Part shown: positions 6,269 to 9,231 of the stretch, piece by piece
Numbering within the stretch: position 1 is the first letter of the stretch
Layout: each line of letters begins with the position of its first letter
Source: Candidatus Neoanaerotignum tabaqchaliae
Lineage (GTDB): Bacteria; Bacillota; Clostridia; Lachnospirales; Anaerotignaceae
DNA length: 9,231 nucleotides
Reading direction: 5' to 3'
NCBI GenBank assembly: GCA_904420235.1
Contig: CAJFUS010000082.1
Span: forward strand, 1 to 9,231
Translations under genes and position numbers: made by a program
The notes under the pieces: model-generated
The model's database searches: none
Seen by the model: only the letters and a program-made list of their open reading frames with translations
Told to the model about the DNA's origin: nothing

Positions 6269-6362
6269 AACTCTTATTAGTTTATTTACAAATATAATTA
6301 TAATTTAATTAAAAATATATGTAAAACGAAAATAACTTATATACTAAATTAGATTTTTTGAT

Positions 6363-6391
6363 TTTACATTAGGCGAAACTTAAAGTATAAT
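6363..6391 (+). promoter_or_regulatory. Proximal promoter for the LysR-type regulator gene
   Basis: TTTACA at 6363-6368 and a perfect TATAAT at 6386-6391 are 17 bases apart. The transcript would start near 6398, giving a leader of about 67 bases. An imperfect inverted repeat, ACTTAAAGTA (6378-6387) and TACTATAAGT (6431-6440), 9 of 10 complementary, overlaps the -10 and the early leader and could be autoregulatory. Confidence 0.7.
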
Positions 6392-6464
6392 AAAAACATA
6401 TATAATCGATTAATTAAAAAAATTTATTTTTACTATAAGTATTTTTAATGTTTCAGAGGGGAAA

Positions 6465-7361
6465 ATGAATAAATATATAGCTTTTTTAAAAGTAGTGGAA
6501 TGTGGAAGCTTTACATTGGCCGCCAATGAGCTTAATTATACCCAATCGGCTGTTAGCCAAATGATAGGAAGCCTTGAGAAAGAGCTTAAAATAACTCTTT
6601 TTATACGCTCAAAGCATGGGCTTCAGCTGACTTATGAGGGAACAAAACTTTTGCCATTTGTTAGAGCCCTTGTTGAGGCCAATAATAATTTAACCAACAG
6701 ATGCGCGGAGCTTAATGAGCTTAAGCACGGAATTGTGCGGATAGCCACATTCGGCACTATTTCCGGCTCAATTTTGCCTGCCGTACTTGAGAGTTTTAAA
6801 AAAAGCTATCCCAACATAATTTTTGAGTTTCACCAAGGATACTATCGCGAGATTGAACACTGGATTAGTAAAGATGAAGTTGATTTTGGCATAACCAATA
6901 TTGATGGTCTTGCAAAATATCAGTGTTTTAAACTGTTTGACGACCAGTTGTTTTTGACGGTTTCCAAAAACCATAAATTTTCAGGCAGAACGTCAATTTT
7001 TGCAGATGATTTAAAAAAAGAACCATTTATCGTTCTTAATGAGGGGGATGAACAGGACTTTTTATATAAGCTGCGTACAATGAATATTGAACCGGACATA
7101 AGATACCGCCTGTGCGATGACAACAGCATTTTGGCTATGGTGGAACGTGGCCTTGGGGTGGCGGTTTTGCCAAGGCTGGCAATTATGAACAGAAGGTTTT
7201 CTAATATATCAGCCATACCATTAGTTCCTTATATGTCAAGACACATAGGGATAGCTTATAAAAATAAAAATATCCTGTCGCCTTCAAGCAATCTGTTTAT
7301 AAACTATATTTCAAAGCATATAAATGAGTATTTTCCGTATTCCGACACAGATACGGTTTAA
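6465..7361 (+). CDS. LysR-type transcriptional regulator
   Basis: A 298-residue DNA-binding regulator with the usual LysR length and order. The N-terminal winged helix-turn-helix is clear: F-x-x-V-V-E-C-G-S-F-T-L-A-A at 7-20, then the recognition region Y-T-Q-S-A-V-S-Q-M-I-G-S-L-E at 25-38, and L-F-I-R at 45-48. A linker helix follows, and the periplasmic-binding-protein-like effector domain starts near residue 88 (G-I-V-R-I-A-T-F) with D-F-G-I-T-N near 145. The effector is unknown. The ATG at 6465 follows AGAGGGG at 6455-6461, an unusually close spacing of 3 bases (5 from GAGG), but the family N-terminus fits this start. LysR regulators usually control a divergent neighbour. Here no divergent gene exists, so the target may be distant, or ldh upstream, or the gene itself. 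Base composition is slightly more AT-rich than in the housekeeping neighbours. Confidence 0.93.
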   Translation: MNKYIAFLKVVECGSFTLAANELNYTQSAVSQMIGSLEKELKITLFIRSKHGLQLTYEGTKLLPFVRALVEANNNLTNRCAELNELKHGIVRIATFGTISGSILPAVLESFKKSYPNIIFEFHQGYYREIEHWISKDEVDFGITNIDGLAKYQCFKLFDDQLFLTVSKNHKFSGRTSIFADDLKKEPFIVLNEGDEQDFLYKLRTMNIEPDIRYRLCDDNSILAMVERGLGVAVLPRLAIMNRRFSNISAIPLVPYMSRHIGIAYKNKNILSPSSNLFINYISKHINEYFPYSDTDTV

Positions 7362-7375
7362 GTATAAGTTTTGTA

Positions 7376-7404
7376 TGGACAAAGACTATTTTTTGGATTA
7401 GAAT
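7376..7404 (+). promoter_or_regulatory. Promoter for pth-mfd
   Basis: TGGACA at 7376-7381 and TAGAAT at 7399-7404 are 17 bases apart. Each matches the sigma-A consensus at five of six positions. The start would be near 7411, which places the hairpin at 7431-7454 inside the pth leader. Confidence 0.6.
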
Positions 7405-7430
7405 GTTTTAAGTAAAACCTATGATTGTAT

Positions 7431-7470
7431 GCCCTAAGTATTAAAACTTAGGGCTTATTGTTGTTATATT
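7431..7470 (+). terminator. Terminator-like hairpin between lysR and pth
   Basis: GCCCTAAGT (7431-7439) pairs perfectly with ACTTAGGGC (7446-7454) around a 6-base loop, followed by a broken T-rich tract (TTATTGTTGTTATATTTT). It can end the lysR transcript. Because the best pth promoter lies upstream of it, it could also act as a leaky terminator or attenuator for pth-mfd. The tract is interrupted by G and A, so termination may be incomplete. Confidence 0.7.
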
Positions 7471-7472
7471 TT

Positions 7473-7479
7473 GGAGGAG
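7473..7479 (+). promoter_or_regulatory. Ribosome binding site deciding the pth start
   Basis: GGAGGAG lies 8 bases before ATG 7488. An in-frame TTG at 7458 would add 10 residues, would place this site inside the coding region, and falls just after the hairpin, so it is rejected. Confidence 0.85.
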
Positions 7480-7487
7480 TTTTTATT

Positions 7488-8066
7488 ATGAAACTTATAG
7501 TTGGCCTTGGAAATCCCGGCGCTAAATATGCGGGAACGCGGCATAATATAGGCTTTGCCGTAATAAATAAATTAACTGACAGGTATGGCATTCATGCCGA
7601 TAGGGAAAAGTTTAAAGGACTTATAGGCGAGGGAAGAATATGCGGCGAGAAGGTTATTCTTTTAAAACCTCTCACTTTTATGAATTTAAGCGGCGAAAGC
7701 GTAAGGGCCGTATGTGATTTTTATAAACTGACAAACGAAGATTTAATAGTTATATATGATGACATAAGTCTTCCGGAAGGCGGAATAAGAATAAGACAGA
7801 AGGGAAGCGCCGGAGGACACAACGGCATTAAAAACATAATAGCCCACATGGGTACCGATGTGTTTGACAGAATAAAAGTGGGCGTTGGCCAAAAGCCGGA
7901 AGGCTGGGACCTTGTAAATCATGTTTTGGGCCGTTTTTCGGATGTAGATGTTCCGATTATGGAGGAGGCTCTTGACAGAGCGGCCGACGCCGTTGCCGAG
8001 ATTATAAAATTCGGAGCGGAAAAAGCAATGAACAAATGTAATTTTATTCCTAAAAAGGAAGTGTGA
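7488..8066 (+). CDS. pth: Peptidyl-tRNA hydrolase
   Basis: A cytoplasmic esterase of 192 residues that frees tRNA from peptidyl-tRNAs dropped off stalled ribosomes, an essential recycling step. The protein opens directly with the family signature M-K-L-I-V-G-L-G-N-P-G, then Y-A-G-T-R-H-N-I-G-F. The catalytic and substrate-contact residues are all present: N9, H19 (the catalytic histidine, H20 in E. coli), N66 in F-M-N-L-S-G, D91 in Y-D-D-I, and N112 in G-G-H-N-G. Length is typical. The ATG start is set by a strong GGAGGAG site and by alignment of the N-terminal signature. mfd starts 2 bases after the stop, so the two are coupled, an arrangement common in Firmicutes. The unit seems to have its own promoter at 7376-7404. 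Confidence 0.97.
   Translation: MKLIVGLGNPGAKYAGTRHNIGFAVINKLTDRYGIHADREKFKGLIGEGRICGEKVILLKPLTFMNLSGESVRAVCDFYKLTNEDLIVIYDDISLPEGGIRIRQKGSAGGHNGIKNIIAHMGTDVFDRIKVGVGQKPEGWDLVNHVLGRFSDVDVPIMEEALDRAADAVAEIIKFGAEKAMNKCNFIPKKEV
8055..8059 (+). promoter_or_regulatory. Ribosome binding site for the GTG start of mfd
   Basis: AAGGA lies inside the last codons of pth, 9 bases before GTG 8069. With the stop codon of pth only 2 bases before the start, translation of mfd is probably coupled to pth. Confidence 0.65.
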
Positions 8067-8068
8067 CT

Positions 8069-9231
8069 GTGAAAAATATAAACAATATTCTTTCACGCCT
8101 TGAAAGCTACCGTATTTTAAAAAGCGACATAGAAAGCGGAAATACTCCCGTTTTGGCGTCGGGAGTTATAAATGCTCAGGAAACCCATGTTATAGACGCT
8201 ATTTGTGAGGATTTAAAAAGACCGGCCTTAATAATAGCCGAGAACGACTTGAAGGCAGCCGAGATTTATGAAAATATGCGTTTCCTTAACAAAAACACAA
8301 TTTTGTTTCCCTCAAGGGATATTATTTTTTACAGCGCCGACGTACACAGCAAGGAAACGGATACAAAAAGAGTTCAGGCCCTAAAACGCCTTGCAGAAGG
8401 CGAAATTTTGAATGTTGTTGTTTCGGCCGAAGCGGTTTTTGACAGGCTTATACCGGCGGAATTTTTAATAAAGTCCGTTATAGCCCTTAAAGAGGGGGAA
8501 ACGGAAAACATTGATGTTCTGTCGGAAAGGCTTGTGTATATGGGCTATGAGAAGGCGGAGCTTACTGAAAGTCCGGGACAGTTCTCAATAAGAGGCGGAA
8601 TTGTGGATATATATCCAACCGTAAGCGACACAGCCTTTAGAATAGAGTTTTGGGACGACGAGATAGACTCCATAAGAACAATGGACGCGGCCACTCAAAG
8701 GTCCGTTGACAGAGCCGAAAAATGTGAAATATACCCTGTAAACGAGTTTTTCTGCGACAGGGAAAGACTTCAAAGGGCCGTTGGTCTTATGGAAAAATCC
8801 TACAATAAAATAAAGTCGGGCTTTGAGAAAAATAATCTGCGGGAGGAAACGGAAAACATTGAGATACATGTTGGAGAGCTTATAGAAAGGCTTAAAAACA
8901 ACGACGGCATACTTTCGTCGGTGGCTTATATAAACTATTTCTACAATGAAACCGTCAATATATTCGGATATATGCCGGATAATACGGTTATATATTTCTG
9001 CGAACCGTCAAGAATAAAACAGCGGGCCGAGGGAATGTTCAAAGAATTCTCGGAAAGTGTTAAGGGACGTTTAAGCAAGGGGTATATGCTGCCTGAAATG
9101 ACCGACGTTATATATGATTACGGCGCCGTAATTAATATGGCCCTCAAGCGTCCGGTTGTGCTTATGGCCACAATAGCCGGTTCAATGGCAGATTTCGGCC
9201 CTAAGGACACTGTGGATTTTCCGGTGCGCTC
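8069..9231 (+). CDS. mfd: Transcription-repair coupling factor Mfd, N-terminal part
   Basis: The first 387 residues of a protein of about 1,100-1,200 residues that removes RNA polymerase stalled at DNA lesions and recruits UvrA for repair. The frame stays open to the right edge. The visible part covers the N-terminal UvrB-homology module: R-P-A-L-I-I-A-E-N-D-L-K-A-A near residues 51-64, P-S-R-D-I-I-F-Y near 83-90, the hallmark P-G-Q-F-S-I-R-G-G-I-V-D-I-Y-P at 169-183, and R-I-E-F-W-D-D-E-I-D-S-I-R followed by T-Q-R-S at 191-212. The general layout follows B. subtilis Mfd. The RNA polymerase interaction domain and the RecG-like translocase motifs lie beyond the window. UvrB is excluded because no Walker A motif appears near the N-terminus and because of the pth neighbour. 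The GTG start lies 2 bases after the pth stop. Confidence 0.93.
   Translation, partial: MKNINNILSRLESYRILKSDIESGNTPVLASGVINAQETHVIDAICEDLKRPALIIAENDLKAAEIYENMRFLNKNTILFPSRDIIFYSADVHSKETDTKRVQALKRLAEGEILNVVVSAEAVFDRLIPAEFLIKSVIALKEGETENIDVLSERLVYMGYEKAELTESPGQFSIRGGIVDIYPTVSDTAFRIEFWDDEIDSIRTMDAATQRSVDRAEKCEIYPVNEFFCDRERLQRAVGLMEKSYNKIKSGFEKNNLREETENIEIHVGELIERLKNNDGILSSVAYINYFYNETVNIFGYMPDNTVIYFCEPSRIKQRAEGMFKEFSESVKGRLSKGYMLPEMTDVIYDYGAVINMALKRPVVLMATIAGSMADFGPKDTVDFPVR

Larger units (their letters stand above)
6063..6464. other. Long AT-rich region before the LysR gene, no supported coding sequence
   Basis: About 400 bases without a credible gene. From left to right it holds a more GC-rich patch with a small hairpin (CGCCAA 6084-6089 with TTGGCG 6095-6100) and a dyad (GTTATT 6091-6096 with AATAAC 6109-6114), an extended -10 promoter at 6143-6151, a long imperfect inverted repeat at 6197-6268, a second promoter at 6363-6391, and a split inverted repeat flanking that promoter. 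Short frames of 22 residues (plus strand, from 6202) and 33 residues (minus strand) lack ribosome sites. The stretch could encode a leader or small RNA. Confidence 0.5.

Noticed and set aside
6202..6270. Short frames of 22 residues (plus) and about 33 residues (minus) through the inverted repeat
   Set aside because: Neither has a ribosome site, and their residue pattern simply reflects the palindrome.
7405..7447. Antiterminator pairing GTTTTAA (7405-7411) with TTAAAAC (7441-7447) in the pth leader
   Set aside because: The left arm lies before or at the predicted transcript start, so it would hardly be in the RNA. The pairing is also weak and overlaps the terminator stem by only two bases.
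7458..7487. Ten extra residues before the peptidyl-tRNA hydrolase start
   Set aside because: It begins with TTG, spans the ribosome site GGAGGAG, and the family signature starts at the ATG at 7488.

Overview
The window looks like a chromosomal segment of a low-GC Gram-positive anaerobe, most likely a Clostridia member of the Lachnospiraceae type. The reasons are strong AGGAGG-type ribosome binding sites, heavy use of ATA, AGA and AGG codons, very AT-rich intergenic DNA, and the glmU-prs / pth-mfd gene order typical of Firmicutes. All recognisable genes lie on the plus strand. No rRNA, tRNA, CRISPR array, transposase or phage gene was seen. The window is mostly housekeeping, and the more unusual signals are in the two long intergenic regions around the lactate dehydrogenase gene.

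Layout. (1) Positions 1-2082 hold the end of an ABC importer operon: the C-terminus of a TrpX-like substrate-binding protein (cut by the left edge), a branched-chain-type permease, and an ATPase whose GTG start overlaps the permease stop. It closes with a clear terminator at 2089-2120. (2) Positions 2123-4648 hold glmU, with a good promoter, and prs, ending in a second clear terminator. These supply UDP-GlcNAc for the cell wall and PRPP for nucleotide synthesis. (3) Positions 4649-7361 hold a fermentative D-lactate dehydrogenase-like gene with its own strong promoter and terminator, then a 511-base AT-rich gap, then a LysR-type regulator. (4) From 7376 onward lie a promoter, a terminator-like hairpin, pth (peptidyl-tRNA hydrolase), and two bases later mfd (transcription-repair coupling factor), which runs off the right edge.

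How the genes fit together. In many Firmicutes glmU, prs, pth and mfd lie close together. Here an ldh-lysR pair with its own signals sits between prs and pth, which suggests an insertion into a conserved block. The ldh promoter (TTGATT, 17-base spacer, extended TATAAT) carries a good match to the Rex operator over its -10 and a second dyad over its -35. This suggests control by the NADH/NAD+ ratio, as expected for a fermentative lactate dehydrogenase. Behind ldh are three perfect 18-base direct repeats spaced 23-24 bases apart. Further on are several inverted repeats and two candidate promoters for lysR, the more distant of which would give a leader of about 300 bases.

Three starts deserve care. 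The ATPase starts at GTG 1288, pth at ATG 7488, and mfd at GTG 8069.
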